From Areca catechu (Eukaryota > Streptophyta > Magnoliopsida > Arecales > Arecaceae): a stretch of DNA of 64,000 nucleotides. Below the pieces are notes generated by a model. That model worked only from the letters and a program-made list of their open reading frames with translations, did not search any database and was not told the origin of the DNA. The stretch spans positions 2,976,001 to 3,040,000 of the forward strand of contig JAHSVC010000031.1 of the NCBI GenBank assembly GCA_021397845.1. The letters run 5' to 3'. The translations under genes and the position numbers were made by a program. How positions within the stretch are numbered: position 1 is the stretch's first letter; every line of letters begins with the position of its first letter. Positions 1 through 11,644 of the stretch are shown one piece after another.

Positions 1-803
1 TAACTAGTTGATCAGATGGATTGACACATCGATACAACCGACCTCCAATGGGAGAACAGATCAACACTACGTTTTGACTAGCAATGACATACAACTTAAG
101 ATCGGACTTCAACAGATGGCTGATCTACCATACACGATCCGAAATAACTACCAACTCATAATATTGCTTCAAAGACAATAGCTTTGAAGTAAATGGCCGA
201 TCTATACAATTTTATAGTGCATGGCTGATCTACAGTCAGCCCGCTCCGAAGAGTATGACTCTAAAGTAAATGGTTGATCTATGACCAATGAAATAACTAT
301 CAGCCAACTCCGAAGAGATGGCCAATCTACTTCCAACTAAAGCTGTCAAGAAAAGACTTAGTTGTTATAACCAACCACATGATTGATACTACAATCTCAA
401 TAAGACCAAAGTAGCTGACTTTCGATAGTAACCACAATCAGTTGAAGGGATGTTAGACTGACTAACTTCTCTAACAAAAATTAAGAAGCCTTAGCTGCTT
501 TCTATTATAGCAACACCTATAAAAAGCGGTAAGAGGGGACATCCGAGGTAAAATTTTCCAAGCTTTTCTAGGCCATGTAAGTCTGAGCCCAGTCCATGAC
601 TACTCGTACTAGCACACCTACTCTCCACACATTTTACCTTACTTTCTTTCTTGAGCTCTCCATTATATGGCTTGAACCCTACTGACTTAAGCATCGAAGT
701 GTCCCCCACCGGAGAATTCCAGTCAGGGTCTATTTTGCAAGAATCATGGAAGGTGAACCGGTGACCAAAGCACTCCGTCCGATCCGCGGGATCAGCATCA
801 ACC
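1..803 (+). repeat. 5' LTR (left-truncated) of Tat-type gypsy element T
   Basis: This non-coding stretch lies just upstream of a primer-binding-like site and a Tat gag, so it is read as the LTR of element T. It carries several imperfect copies of a unit containing ATGGCTGATCTAC (near 115, 193, 222, 270 and 310) and a TATA box CTATAAAAAG at 517-526. The LTR start lies left of the window. The right end is placed by analogy just before ATTGGC and is uncertain by a few bases. No protein in this stretch is convincing. Confidence 0.6.
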
Positions 804-804
804 A

Positions 805-825
805 ATTGGCATTCCAGGTAGGGGG
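805..825 (+). other. Primer-binding-like site of element T
   Basis: The sequence starts ATTGGCATTCCAGG and sits between the LTR and the gag remnant. Tat elements usually have a TTGGCGC-like site here, and the sister element T' has ATTGGTGCTAGAAG at 31307. The exact tRNA is not assigned. Confidence 0.5.
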
Positions 826-944
826 CGATTTTTGGCTATGAAATTTGTTTTCATCCCAGGAAGGAGAACTTTCAAGAAATATAAGATGGTGAAAGAGAGA
901 GCCCAGAATGTCTTAGCAAGCAGGGATGCCCTACACCCAGAGGA

Positions 945-2420
945 ATGAGCCACTGTTGGAGAATGATATGGCACCTCCCACATTCACATAGGGTAGCAAT
1001 AATTGGAAGCCCTCATGAATCGAGTGGATGTGTTGACTACATGGTGCAGACCTTCCTAGAAACTGCACTCCAAGGATTATACCCACCAGTGACCTCCAGA
1101 CATAGTCCCAATCTAGGAGGAAAGGATCAACATCAAGAATCCACTCGATGTTCCTCTCAGCGCTGGCAATCCTGCGAGCCTCAAAGCTCTCGACATCATA
1201 GGTACACGGAGAGTTGGCTCGATAAAAAGAGAGCCCGATGGTCTCTTTCAGCTTCCTTTGGTGACTCTACACCAGGAAACACAAGGCAGAGGGAAGCACA
1301 TCACAACTATAAAGAAAAATTCAAAGCACTAGAACTGCAAATTTAGAAACTTACGACCAGCATAGAAGTGATGATGTTATGGTATATGATTCACAGCATC
1401 CATTCTCCAAGAGAATCATGGAAAGAATCATTCCCCACCAATTCAAGGTTCCCTAAGGAAGTAATATGATGGAACCACTGACCCTCTCGATCACATGGGG
1501 AGCTTCAGCCATATATGATGATACAAGGAGCCTCTAATGCCCTGCATTGTCTCACCTTCCTCGCCACTCTTAAGAAGCAGCTTAAATGTAGTATTTAGCA
1601 TTCGACTATGTACCATTCATCTTTTAATGATAGGAAAATTTATTTATATCGCATTTCAAGACTTGTTGAAAGATACCATGCAACTCAGATAGCTACTTCC
1701 TACTACAGTAGACCGAAGGAGAAAGTCTCAAGATTATGTCGCAAGGTCTAACCCACCACTCTCGAGATCCCTAATCTCAATGAATATGTGGCTATGTCTA
1801 CTATGAAAAAGGCTCCAATCATCCAGTTCACCTTCTTCCTGGACAAGAGTTTCCTACAAGCTATGTCGAACTACTGGCAAGAGCTCAAAATATGCAATGG
1901 CTGAAGAGCCAGCAGCGAGCTAATGCTTAACTGAAGTGAGGCTAGCCTCCAAGAAAAAGATCACAAAGGGTCAGTTCCGCCCGTACCCTCTAACAATGAT
2001 GCACTGGCTCAACGATGCAGTCCTAAACCCAAGCCATAAGGTGGCAAGTTCGACTCCTATATTCCTCTCTCTCTTCCAGGGAGAAAATCCTGATGGAGAT
2101 AGAGAAGGAAAGTTATCTACAAAGGCCACATCCCATGAAAGCATCTCCTGCATTAAGGAATAGAAATAAATACTACCGAATTCCACCGAGACCATGGCTA
2201 CAATACTGAAGAATGCATTCAACTCAAGGATGCGATAGAAGATCTGATCAAAGGGAATACCTGAAAAAATATGTCAGCACCCAGAATCCTAAACTGAAGC
2301 TACTACCCCCACGAGAGTAGTAGAAGAACCAAACTACCCAACCAAAGACCGACTAATGGAAAGTAGGCATGCTTCATCGACGAACCCACTGGACAAGCAA
2401 AGCTAAAGAAGATGCTCCTA
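945..2420 (+). pseudogene. gag: Tat gag remnant (element T)
   Basis: Gag builds the virus-like particle that packages the retrotransposon RNA in the cytoplasm. The sequence is broken by many frameshifts and stops, but pieces are recognisable in order. Near 1395 a segment reads like SKRIMERIIPHQFKVP. It is followed by the plant retrotransposon gag region (DP.DH....MMI.G...ALHC), then WQELK near 1870. Near 2170 comes FHRDHGYNTEECIQLKDAIE, the zinc-knuckle-like tail typical of Tat gag. The second Tat element in the window carries the same pieces (31340-32735), which supports the assignment. No start codon can be chosen with confidence. Confidence 0.72.
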
Positions 2421-2479
2421 AAGGTATAAAAGCAATAATACCATAAGCTTCTCCGACGATGACTTATGAGGAGTCCAAA

Positions 2480-2862
2480 CTCCTCATGATGACCTGTTAT
2501 ATATCTCGGCTATGATAGCCAACTATGATGTAAGATGAATTTTAGTTGATAATGGAAGCTCTATGGAAATCTTACTCTATGATGCTTTCCTCAGAATGAA
2601 TTTGCCCAAAGTAAACTATAGAGCTCCTATACCTTTGACTGGGTTCGGAGGCAACCAAGTTGGAGAAGAAGGAAAATTATGCTACCATAACCATCAGCAC
2701 CGAACCATTCCAAAAAATCTTTCCATTATTTTATGGTCATACAATGCCATCAACATAAAATGCTCTCTTGGGGCGATCCACTTTAAACAAGTTCCATGTC
2801 ATAGTTTCAACTTACCATCTCCTGGTGTGGTTTCTGCACTAAGAATGGCATTGGAGAAGTAA
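2480..2862 (+). pseudogene. Tat aspartic protease remnant (element T)
   Basis: Retropepsin-type protease that would cut the Gag-Pol polyprotein. The frame around 2500-2860 reads IANYDV, then LVDNGSSMEILLYDAF, where the catalytic DTGSS motif has become DNGSS: the catalytic Asp is kept and Thr is changed to Asn. Next come LTGFGGNQ, matching the family's FxGF.GN segment, and a C-terminal AYN-I-like stretch. An in-frame run of 99 codons survives from 2563. It follows gag directly and precedes the RT, as expected for Ty3/gypsy. The Thr loss and upstream frameshifts make it non-functional. Confidence 0.72.
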
Positions 2863-2929
2863 AAGAGACCAAAGAGTCATCCAATAATGTATGATGATAC
2901 AAGACAATAATCTACCAACTCCATGATGT

Positions 2930-3446
2930 TAGAATAATTGGACCTAAGAGATCGGTTAGAGAATGTGGAGAACCTATGAAAAAATCCATTTCCATACCAC
3001 TGACCGAAGATGATCCAACGAGAGTTGTGTAGATTGGAAGTATGCTAGACAAAGAAACAGAGGCAAGGCTGATCCATTTTCTATAGAGTAATGCCGATGT
3101 CTTTGCCTGGTCGGCTTCAGATATGCCTAGAATCCCAACCAAAGTCATTACCCATCAATTAGAAGTCGCCATAGATCACAAGCCTATTAGACAAAAGAAA
3201 AGAATTTCTCTCCACGAGATAGAAGGTGATCGACGAACAGGTAAGCAAGCTTCTCAAAGCTGGATTCATAAAGGAAATACATTATCCTGACTGGTTAGCC
3301 AATGTTATAATGGTTAAGAGCCAATGGCAAATATACAATCTACGTGACTATACTGATCTTAACAAGGCTTGCCCGAAAGATAGCTTTCTCTACCAAAGAT
3401 AGACCAACTGGTTGACGCCACCACTAGTCATTAGCTATTGAATTTT
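2930..3446 (+). pseudogene. Reverse transcriptase, first half (element T)
   Basis: This is the N-terminal part of a gypsy reverse transcriptase, which copies element RNA into cDNA. Across shifted frames it shows the pre-RT segment ADVFAWSASDMP (near 3100), HKPIRQKKR, a broken GFIKE.HYP.WLAN.V stretch, DYTDLNKACPKDSF and IDQLVDAT, ending at LLNF. The next expected residues (M.AFSGYNQI) are missing here because element B begins at 3447. The rest of this RT lies on the minus strand at 14990-15298. The 5-base target duplication ATTTT (3442-3446) pairs with GTTTT on that side, so the two pieces are one RT. Confidence 0.8.
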
Positions 3447-3821
3447 TGGTGGAGACACCAGGATCAGACACAGATCACTGGATCTTATATGGTTTACAGA
3501 TTAGGGTTTTAGACATATATCATAATTTTGTAAGCAAGAAAGATTGATCATGTGATAAGTTCAGACTAGTTGATAGTGTCTCAACCCTAGTCTAGTATTG
3601 AGTCCTGTATTTCAGTATGAGTCCAGTATTAGTCTAGTTCATGTACAAGAGAGAAGGATATCCTATTTTGGAGTCCCGGCCTTATCCAAGAGTCATAGGC
3701 CACTACAATAGCTTATTGGATCTTGTTGGACACCCCAGGGTCCAAGATACTTTCCAAATGCCCTAGATGCCCTCTAGATGCTCTTCAGATGCCCAGAATT
3801 CTCTCCAGATGCTAGAGCATA
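3447..3821 (+). repeat. Element B 5' LTR, first 375 bp
   Basis: It starts TGGTGGAGACACCAGGATCAG-like and matches, base for base over most of its length, the start of the B LTR read on the minus strand from 16879. It stops at GCATA (3817-3821), where an X-family LTR begins. The missing remainder is found inverted at 19842-21053. Together the parts give about 1,582 bp against 1,581 bp for the B 3' LTR. Confidence 0.85.
3817..3821. repeat. Target-site duplication GCATA (left copy)
   Basis: GCATA adjoins the end of the X 3' LTR here. The other copy lies at 21049-21053 (TATGC on +), next to the start of the X-family 5' LTR. Each copy continues correctly into the B LTR, which shows that one X insertion split B's 5' LTR. 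Confidence 0.85.
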
Positions 3822-5940
3822 TGATACGGATAGAAACCAAAACTAAATTATTAAAATTAATACTAATTAACAGAGAAAATTAGAAACTAATTTTTTCATT
3901 TTTTTCAGATTTTTAAAGAAGACTTCAAAGGAGACAATAAAGAAAACTAATCAAGTCAATACCCGTACAAATAAACCTATAAAGCATTAAAAAACAGGAC
4001 CTGGTGGTTGAGAAACCACAGAAACAAGGATTTGTTTTCAATGAATCAGAAAATAAGAGAAGGAAATAAATTTCAATTTTACCAATGAGAAAGCTCCTGT
4101 GAATCGGATCTGATAGAACTCTTAAGTCTCCATGATAGGGTTTCAAGAACTCGATTCCCAGTTTCGATGTTCCATGCGAAGCTAGTTTGGAGGCAAGAAA
4201 ACTGGCTTCGATTCTTGATCACCTGCACACTCAACAAAGAAAGAAACATGAATTACAAGCAGTAATGGAAAGGAACGAATGAAAGAAATGAGGGTTTAGA
4301 AATTGTGGATTTGGGTTTCTTGATGGCTGGATAAATAGGGCCTCATACCCCGCGTATTTTCATAGAACAAAGGAAGGGCCTCACACCCCGTGATGCACAT
4401 AGCAAAGGAATAAAACTTGACAGAATTTCGTTGCATATTGATGAATAATTGATTAATTAAATAGGGGCTGGTGGGATTTTTATAGACTCCCAACCAGTGA
4501 TGTAAGGGATCAAAACACTAGTCTTGTGCTCCCTTGGACTACAACTCCTAGAATCCTACTCTTGGGTGTCCTGGACTCTGCTTGCTTGGCTAATCTAGAC
4601 TCCATTCAAACTGGTGAAATCTTGAGGCTTCTTATCTCATTTGGCACCAACTATGAGGATGGGTGAAGTGGACTGATGAATGGCCAAGATTACTTCTTTG
4701 ATTGGCCATGATTGGTGGTCTCTAGAATCTGGATATTGAAAGTTCTTGCATAACATAGGACTCTCCATCTGGATAAGAAAAACTCATGATTTTAGTAACT
4801 CATGAGCCCTTGAAATTTTGATTTCCTAGTAACTTGACTGCTTCAAACCCTTGAGGTAGGAAACCTTGAAACTTCCTCCACTTGGGCGACAAGATGAAAC
4901 TCCTTGAAAAAGTGGCCGACTCCTGGATTTGACATGAACTTCTTGAAGTGAACGGTGACAAAGATGAAGACTCCTTCTACTTTACTCATCTCAAAGGAGG
5001 GCGCCATTTTTTTCTTTCATTTGGCCAACCAAAAATAATAAAACACATGGCATGTGGGATGTCCAAACAAAAGTGACATGGCATGTGTTCTTGTCCCAAA
5101 TGAAATATCCAAATGGTGTTGTCCCAATGAAATGTCCAACAAGACATGTGTTGATGTCCAATCCTTGAAAGGTGGTGCCAAGAAGAGATTGTGACTTGGG
5201 CTAGCACATGGGATGTCTTGAGTCTTCAATTGGGTGCACATGGTCTCAAAAGGAGGGCGCCATTTTTTCTTTCATTTGGCCAACCAAAAATAATAAAACA
5301 CATGGCATGTGGGATGTCCAAACAAAAGTGACATGGCATGTGTTCTTGTCCCAAAATGAAATATCCAAATGGTGTTGTCCCAATGAAATGTCCAAACATG
5401 ACATGTGTTGATGTCCAAATCCTTGAAAAGGTGGTGCCAAGAAGAGATTGTGACTTGGGCTAGCACATGGGATGTCTTGAGTCTTCAATTGGGTGCACAT
5501 GGGATGTTGTCTTGGGTCCCCTCTTGTAATACAGGACTCAATGACTCAACTAATTATATGGGCTCACTGAATAACTAACCACATGATTTAACCAACTAAT
5601 AACTAATTAAACCAACCATACATTATTAGGCTTTCAAATAAAAACCTAATTAAAGTTGGTAAAAAGGGCTAATTAAATTGGACATAAAGATCCTAATTGG
5701 ATAAATAGGGTTTGACTCAATTGGGGTTTCGACTCAACTTGGTAAAATGGATTTATCCAAAAAAAATAAAACCATAATTACAGTTGGTAAAAAGGGTTTA
5801 CCCTAACTAAACCAAAATAATAGAATTTAAAATAAATATTTACATGATAAATAGGATTTGGGTTCAGGGTTTACTCACAGGTGATCCACAGGGATGTGGG
5901 TTCAACTTATCAATTTCTTTTAACCCTGGTGCCCGCACCA
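3822..5940 (-). repeat. X-family 3' LTR
   Basis: On the minus strand the LTR begins TGGTGCGGGCACCAGG at 5940 and ends ATCCGTATCA at 3822. It aligns along its length with the plus-strand LTRs at 21054-25618 and 28781-30650. A TATA-like element precedes a downstream leader carrying the GTGTGAGGCCC motif at 4340-4395. It is longer than its relatives because of a 256-bp internal tandem duplication. LTRs carry the promoter and polyadenylation signals of the element. Confidence 0.88.
4996..5507. repeat. 256-bp tandem duplication inside the X 3' LTR
   Basis: The block starting GGAGGGCGCCATTTTTT occurs at 4996 and again at 5252, and the copies run in parallel through the CATGGCATGTG and CCAAATGGTGTTGTCCC stretches. 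The period is 256 bp. The plus-strand X-family LTRs have only one copy, so the duplication is private to this LTR. Confidence 0.85.
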
Positions 5941-5960
5941 ATTCTCCCTAGATGGGAGAA

Positions 5961-5977
5961 ACTCGATCTTGTCGAGT
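5961..5977. other. Hairpin next to the polypurine tract (X-family left copy)
   Basis: ACTCGAT and GTCGAGT arms flank a 3-nt loop, about 20 bp inside the LTR border and next to GGGAGAA, the likely polypurine tract. The same hairpin position recurs in every chromovirus-like family of this window. Confidence 0.65.
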
Positions 5978-5984
5978 ATGGGTC

Positions 5985-6510
5985 AACTCCACTCTTAAAA
6001 TAATCTAGTAAGTCAGGGGCAACTCTTTGCAAGTCCTTTCTGGTGATCCAAGAACCATCAGACTCAAGTCACCCTTGCCAACGAACTAGATATTGCTAGT
6101 AATCTTTATTCGGGTAGTGATGATCTTGTCATCCAAGATCCGTTCGATCTTATCTCTCCGAGCTGGTGGTATGCAGGTGGACACACTTGGGTTGGTTCAC
6201 TCTCAAGGACATGATTAGGCCCAAATGGCTCACTAGGAATCAACATTGGTTCCCAATACTCGATAAGGTCTAAAATGTTGAAAGTATTGCTAATGCCTAG
6301 TTCAAGTGGCAACTCGAGCACATAGGCATTAGATATTATTTTTCTAATCACTTTGTAAGGTCCACTACTACAGCCATATAACTTTTTCATGGTTTCATGT
6401 GGAAACCGTTCAGGTCGTAGTCTAACCATTACAATGCTTCCTTTAGTATATTCTTTGAGTCTTTTTTCTTTTTTTCTTTTTTTCTTTTTATTTTTTTTAT
6501 TGACATGCAT
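5985..6510 (-). pseudogene. Integrase C-terminus with chromodomain remnant (X-family left copy)
   Basis: In chromoviruses the integrase ends with a GPYKV-type segment followed by a chromodomain that binds modified histone tails and steers insertion. The minus-strand frame from 6510 shows SGPYKVIRKIISNAYVLEL, then LGISNTFNILDLIEY. After a frameshift the chromodomain follows near 6150-6010 (ERILDDKIITT, then SDSWITRKDLQ in the sister copy). No integrase catalytic core, RT or RNase H lies upstream. An A-rich tract (6464-6500 on the complement) marks the junction. The plus-strand sister at 28225-28730 has the same gap, so the loss is a property of the family. Confidence 0.75.
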
Positions 6511-6776
6511 GTAAACCCTAAACTACAATTGAGTTTGATCCTTGGTTGGTGGGTGACATGTAGATGAAAATGATGCATGGACTCCTACTAAATGCCACGG
6601 GATTTTCCAGAAGTAAGTGGCAAACCTAATATGCTGAAAGGATGTATGCAACTTGCAAACCTCTATAAAATGCAAACTAATAGTCCTAGAAATGCTGGAA
6701 GCTTTAGGAAAAGGTAAAAAATAAGAAGTGGATCCAGGGTTAGATTGGAAATAAGAAGGGGTTTCAGGGAATAGTC

Positions 6777-7100
6777 CTAGACTAATGGGGTGACCTTAAA
6801 GTTTAGACACTGAATTACATCTACAAGCACTAAAAGGTCTACTTGATGGAAAATTGGGTCACTAATCTTAGGGAAGAGATCTTCAATGGAAACTATAGGG
6901 GTGAAGTCTTCCTGAGGGTATTGGACTAAGTAAGTCAAGTCCTTACTAATGTTCTTTGGTTCTTGAGTTTCAGGACTAAGCTCTACAATTTGGCTTTCTT
7001 TTAAAGTCTCCTCAGGTAAAGTTATAGTAGCAAGATCATGATTCTCTTTCTCTAAGTGTTCTTCCACTACAGCTTCAATCTGGGTATTTCTGGGTCAACT
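6777..7100 (-). pseudogene. Conserved polymerase-replacing ORF (X-family left copy)
   Basis: I do not recognise this protein. A stop-free minus-strand frame of at least 96 codons reads EEHLEKENHD at its start and contains EPKNISKDLTYLVQYPQ and VSIEDLFPKISDP. It is acidic, has no membrane segment and shows no enzyme motif. Nearly the same protein is encoded at 27330-28058, and a diverged relative occurs in element B at 17860-18300. It lies between gag and the integrase C-terminus, where protease, RT, RNase H and the integrase core would normally be. Upstream codons are broken here compared with the plus-strand copy. Confidence 0.6.
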
Positions 7101-7369
7101 AATCCTAGGTAGCTTCAGTTAGGTATGGTAGCTTCTAGGTCGCTATATGTCTAGCTCATACTGTCTAAGTCTTCAGTCTATTATGGTCTATGTCCTTAGT
7201 TAGTATTATCCTCTGGCATCTCCTTTTTACTCATACGTATCATAATACTAACTATCTAGGTCAAACTATAGTTCAGGGCACTAGGGCTTCTACTATATAT
7301 TACTAAATAGTAGGTTACTGAAGTTGATCTGGACTGGCTATACTAGGCATGGAAGTGGACTATACTAGG

Positions 7370-8041
7370 CTAGGTACTAAGCCTATGGGGTTCGGGCTGA
7401 CTAAGGAAAACCTGACTAGCACTATGTTGATACCTAGGGGTTATAGGTTTCTTGGGCTGATAGGACATGGGCATAGATCTATAGGTCATGGATCTGGGTT
7501 TGTAGGAGCTGGGTTTATAGGATTGGATAAGTACTTTCTCTAAGTTTAAGTTGCATGTCACTCCAGGTAGTATGGGTATGTCTCTTCTTCATCTGATCAT
7601 TCTTTCAACATTATCCCAGTAAATTCTAACCTGGCATACTAACTCAAGGTTTAGCAATCTTAAACATTCTTTCATCAGATACTAGTTCCCTCTCAAAATA
7701 CAGATCCATACCTTCTTTCCAAACACGGTAGTCCTCAAGATCAAGATCACCACCAAATGTAGGTGATGCTAGCCTAAAGTTCCTAGTGACTCTCTCATCT
7801 TGGTCTATGAAATCATAATTGGGTCTCCTATGGTTTGTCTCCTAGATTGGGTCTAGGTGTGGGGCTCTCATAGGGTTGGGTTCTAGGAATGGGTCAAGGT
7901 ATGTCTCAAGTTTAGGTTCAGGATGGGTCTTACGAGTTTTCTCTAGGTTACCAATCGGTCATCTACTCGGTCAAACTTATTATTTGTCAAGGCAAACTGA
8001 TCATTCATGAACCTCATAAAGGTTTCAAAGTTGTACTCCAT
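7370..8041 (-). pseudogene. gag: Chromovirus-type gag remnant (X-family left copy)
   Basis: The minus-strand start at 8041 (MEYNFETFMRFMNDQFALT) is chosen because the plus-strand copy starts the same way at 26698. Later pieces include a broken P.FGGDLN.EDYLVW region and NVERMIR.RRDIPI, followed by a YKPSSYKPRSM repeat-like tail. Gypsy gag proteins share this order: a conserved Trp/Phe region, then RRRR...W..MK....KYLP. Several frameshifts and stops are present, so no Gag would be made. Confidence 0.65.
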
Positions 8042-8477
8042 GATCAGGCTAGGTTAGGTTTGGGCTAATGATATGGTGTTCCTAATCTAGTAGACATGCT
8101 ATGGACACACATAAGACTCAGACTAGGGTATCCTAAACCTAGAGCTCAAATAAAATGAGTCTCCTGAATCACAGCCAAGACAACAATTATGCTGTCCACT
8201 GGCCAGGTAAGAGGTGGGGGTCATGGGAGGCTCCCCCTGCACTCGCAGGGTCCTAATAAAAATCACAAAATCGCTTAGGACGTTTGCCTTTGGACCTCTA
8301 GCCTAGACACCAGCTTCAAGACATAAATGCTGAATTGAGTGTAACTATTTTTCCAAAAAGGTTGAACCTGACCTGTTGGTGTCCCTAGCTCACTAGAGCA
8401 AATTAAGTCTAATCAATTTTAATTAAGGTTAGGTTCGGATGCAATAGGTAGTTGTTGTGGGCTTAGGACAGGTGATG
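8042..8477 (-). other. X-family leader remnant, cut by array V
   Basis: This non-coding stretch matches the plus-strand leader at 26260-26697 (AGGTTCAACC, GGAGCCTCCC and GCCCACAAC blocks). It ends abruptly at 8477, where the LTR of array V begins. The PBS and 5' LTR expected further upstream are absent. Confidence 0.65.
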
Positions 8478-10025
8478 TGATGAGGGACGAACTTGATTTA
8501 TCCTGGATTATTTGGAAAAGGGGAACACCTAAATAAACTAGGACCGTGGGAGGGCTAAGAAGCCTCCCGGGACTAGGGCAAAACTGAGACTAAAATCCTA
8601 AAATAGCTGAACTCTTTTGTTTTCAATTTTCTTGGTGGAGGAACAATGGGATGGAGGGTAGGAAAAATGGACACTCTAGGACTGAGAACTCACCTTCACG
8701 GAGAGATGTCGCACCTCTAGGACATCTCACCCACCCCACTACATGTAATCTAGGGCATCCCACCCATCTCACTACATGCGGAGCCTAGGACGTCCTACCC
8801 AAATCGCTACCTGGGGCCGTAAAAGAAAATCCCTAAGACCTAGAGGGGAACTCAACGGGAAAGAAGATAACTAGGGCCTCGCGTCCCTCGATGCTCGCAT
8901 GGAGCGAAGGAAGTGTGGTCTCGCACCCCTCGATACCTGCAGGTGAAGAAAAGACGGGCCTCAGCCCAGAACTAGGACTAATGGCTAAACCAAAAATTTC
9001 TATCAATCAATCATTACAATTGGGGAGGGGGCCTTTATATAGAAAAAACAAAACTCCTCAATTACTTAGCCTACAAGCAAACCTAAAATAAAAAATAAAT
9101 TACATCAAAATCTTGCTACATCAAAATTAGTGCTGATCTGCTCTGAGAAACGTATTAGCTTGATAAAGTGCTATGAAAAGTATGCTATTTTAAAAACAAA
9201 GATGCTCTAGAAACCATGCGGAATCAACTCACGGTCGTGCATAGAGGGAGGAACAATCTCCGTCAAGCACCGGCGGATGGCTGGCGGCCAGGAAGCGGGC
9301 GGCAAACGGGGCGGCGGACGGTGAGCGACGGACGACGGGCGACAGGCTGCAGGCGGGGGGTGGCGGCACTTGAGTGGAATGGCATGCACAGAGCATGCCA
9401 TTTTGGCTTCCCACGGCCATGGGGCCCGGGTGCCGGTGACGACCTCCGGCGGCTAGTGAGGACCGACGGGCGGTAGGCGACGATAGGAGGGCGGCGGGCA
9501 AGTGACGGAGCGGCGGCACGGCATGCACGGGCATGCCGTTTTGTCTTCCTACGTGCGTGGGCCCCGGGTGCCAGCGAGGACCTCCGACGGCCAGGCGTCG
9601 GCCGATGGACGGTGGGCAGGCGGCGGTAGCAGGCCAACGGTGACAAGCGGCAGCGGCGACCGTGGGCGACGGTTGGTCCTCCCACGACCGTCCCTTCATC
9701 TTCCCATGGGCGTGGGTGGCGGGCGGCCAATTTTCAGGCGAGAGCGGGGCCGACGAGCACCAGTAGGCGAGCCAACGGGGGCGGTCGGGGGTCGGGCAGC
9801 CTGGATCTGGGGGGGGCGGGGCGGTGGGCTAGGTTTGGGAATTTAAAAAAATCATGGGATAAAGATGGAGGAAGATGGAATAAGGTAGGGATAATGCATG
9901 GATATGTTTGGGATAAACCTGGAATAGTGGGGATAGGTAGAATAGCGAGAATAGGAGAATTGAAAAAAATGCGAGAAAAATAAGAAAAAATGGAAAAAAT
10001 ATCCGACCTTCATGGATCCCCATCA
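8478..10025 (-). repeat. Array V, LTR a (complete)
   Basis: Read on the minus strand it starts TGATGGGGATCC at 10025 and ends GTCCCTCATCA at 8478, a length of 1,548 bp. It contains a T-rich start, a GC-rich central block with about 139-bp subrepeats, a TATA box (complement of CTTTATATAG near 9032), and downstream leader copies of the GTGTGAGGCCC-type motif. No open frame in it looks like a conserved protein. The bases TGATG (8473-8477) may be a target duplication, but the partner side is lost. Confidence 0.82.
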
Positions 10026-10136
10026 TTCTCCTCGACCGCAAAGAACTCGACTCCGTCGAGTTCAAAAATGGAGCACACCTAATCCACAACTCGCTTTGAT
10101 ACCAAATTGATGGGGGATGAAGCTCTGATACCAAAT
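10026..10136 (-). other. Array V internal segment, 111 bp
   Basis: This is the only internal DNA in array V. On the minus strand it begins with ATTTGGTATCAGAGC, a site complementary to initiator tRNA-Met. It repeats this site once (ATTTGGTATCAAAGC), then carries the GAACTCGAC/GTCGAGTTC hairpin at 10043-10063 and ends with GAGGAGAA as a polypurine tract. It encodes no protein. Confidence 0.8.
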
Positions 10137-11642
10137 TGATGAGGGACGGATTCGATTTACCCTGGATTATTTGGAAAAGAGCAACACCTAAACAAACTAG
10201 GACCGTGGGAGGGCTACGAAGCCTCCAGGGACTAGGGCGAAACTAACACTAAAATCCTAAAATAGCTGAACTCTTTGTTTTCAATTTTCTTGGTGGAGCA
10301 ACAATGAGATGCAGGGTAGGAAAAATGGACACTCTAGGACTGGGAACTCACCTTCACGGAGAGACATCGCACTCTAGGGCATCTCACCGACCCACTACAT
10401 GTAATCTAGGGCATCCACCCATCTCACTACATGCGGAGCCTAGGACGTCCCAACCAAATCGCTACCTAGGGCCTAAAAATCCCTAAGACCTAGAGGGGGA
10501 CTCGACGGGAAAGGGATAACTAGGGCCTCGCACCCCTCGATGCTTGCATGGAGCGAAGGAAGTGGGGTCTCACACCCCTCGACACCCACAGGTGAAGGAA
10601 AGACGGGCCTCAGCCCAGAACCAGGACCAGTGGATAAACCAAAAATTCTTATCAATCAATCATTACAAGAGGGGAGGGGGCCTTTATATAGAAAAAACAA
10701 AACCCGTCAATTATTTAGCCAACAAGCAAACCTAAAATAGAAAATAAATTACATCAAAATATGCTAAGCATGTTGGCTTGATGAAGTGTTTTGAAAAGTG
10801 TGATGCTTTGAAAACTGAGCTGCTCCAGAAATCATGCGGAATCAACTCACGGTCGTGCACAGAGGGAGGAACGATCTGCACCGAACACTAATGACGGCCA
10901 GCGATCGAAAAGCAGGCGACGGACGGGGCTAGCAGACGGCGAGCAGCGGATGGTGGGCGACGAGCTGCTAGCGGGGTGGCGATGCAAGAGTGGCATGGCA
11001 TGCACAGGGCATGTCATTTTGGCTTCCCACGGTCATGGGCCCCGAGCACCGGTGAGGACCTCCGGTGGCCAGCAAGGACTGATGGGTAGTGGGATGGCGG
11101 CAGGCAGCGGCAGGCGGTGGAGCGGCGGCACGGAGCACAGCATGGCATGCATGGGCATGTTGTTTCTTCTTCCCACGAGCGTTGGGGCCCCGGGTGCTGG
11201 CGAGGACCTCCTGCGACCGGGCATGGGCCAGGGGATGGCGGGCGGGCAACCGCTAGCAGGCCGACGGTGGCAGGTGGCAGCGATGGCCGTGGGCGTGGGT
11301 TGATCTTCCCACGGTCATCCCTTCATCTTCTCATGGGCGTGGGTGGCGGACGACCTGTTTTTCGATGAGAGCAGGGTCAGCGAGCACCGGTGGGTGGGCC
11401 GACGGGGGCGGCCGGGGGTCGGGCAGCCTGGATTTGGGGGGTCGGGGCGGTGGGCTACGATTTGGGAATTTTAAGAAATCACAGGACAAAGATGAATGAA
11501 GATGGAATAAGGCAGGGATAAAGTTGGGGATAAAGCTGGAATAGTGGGGGTAGGTGGAATAGTGGGAATAGGAGAATTAAAAAATGCAAGAAAAATAATA
11601 AAAAATGGAAAAAATATCTGGACCTGCCCTGGATCCCCATCA
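10137..11642 (-). repeat. Array V, LTR b (complete)
   Basis: It has the same termini and layout as LTR a: a TGATGGGGATCC start at 11642, an end next to the PBS at 10137, and 1,506 bp. It includes the GC-rich block with the GGCATGCAC hairpin (near 10996 and 11143) and a TATA box near 10683. Its end lies against the 111-bp internal segment, so a and b are the normal LTR pair of one very short element. Confidence 0.82.
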
Positions 11643-11644
11643 TT

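Noticed and set aside
5017..5500. Small Cys/His-rich open frames (for example CHVTFVWTSHMPC)
   Set aside because: They lie in the duplicated LTR block, recur in all X-family LTRs on both strands, and have no start context or homologue that I can name.
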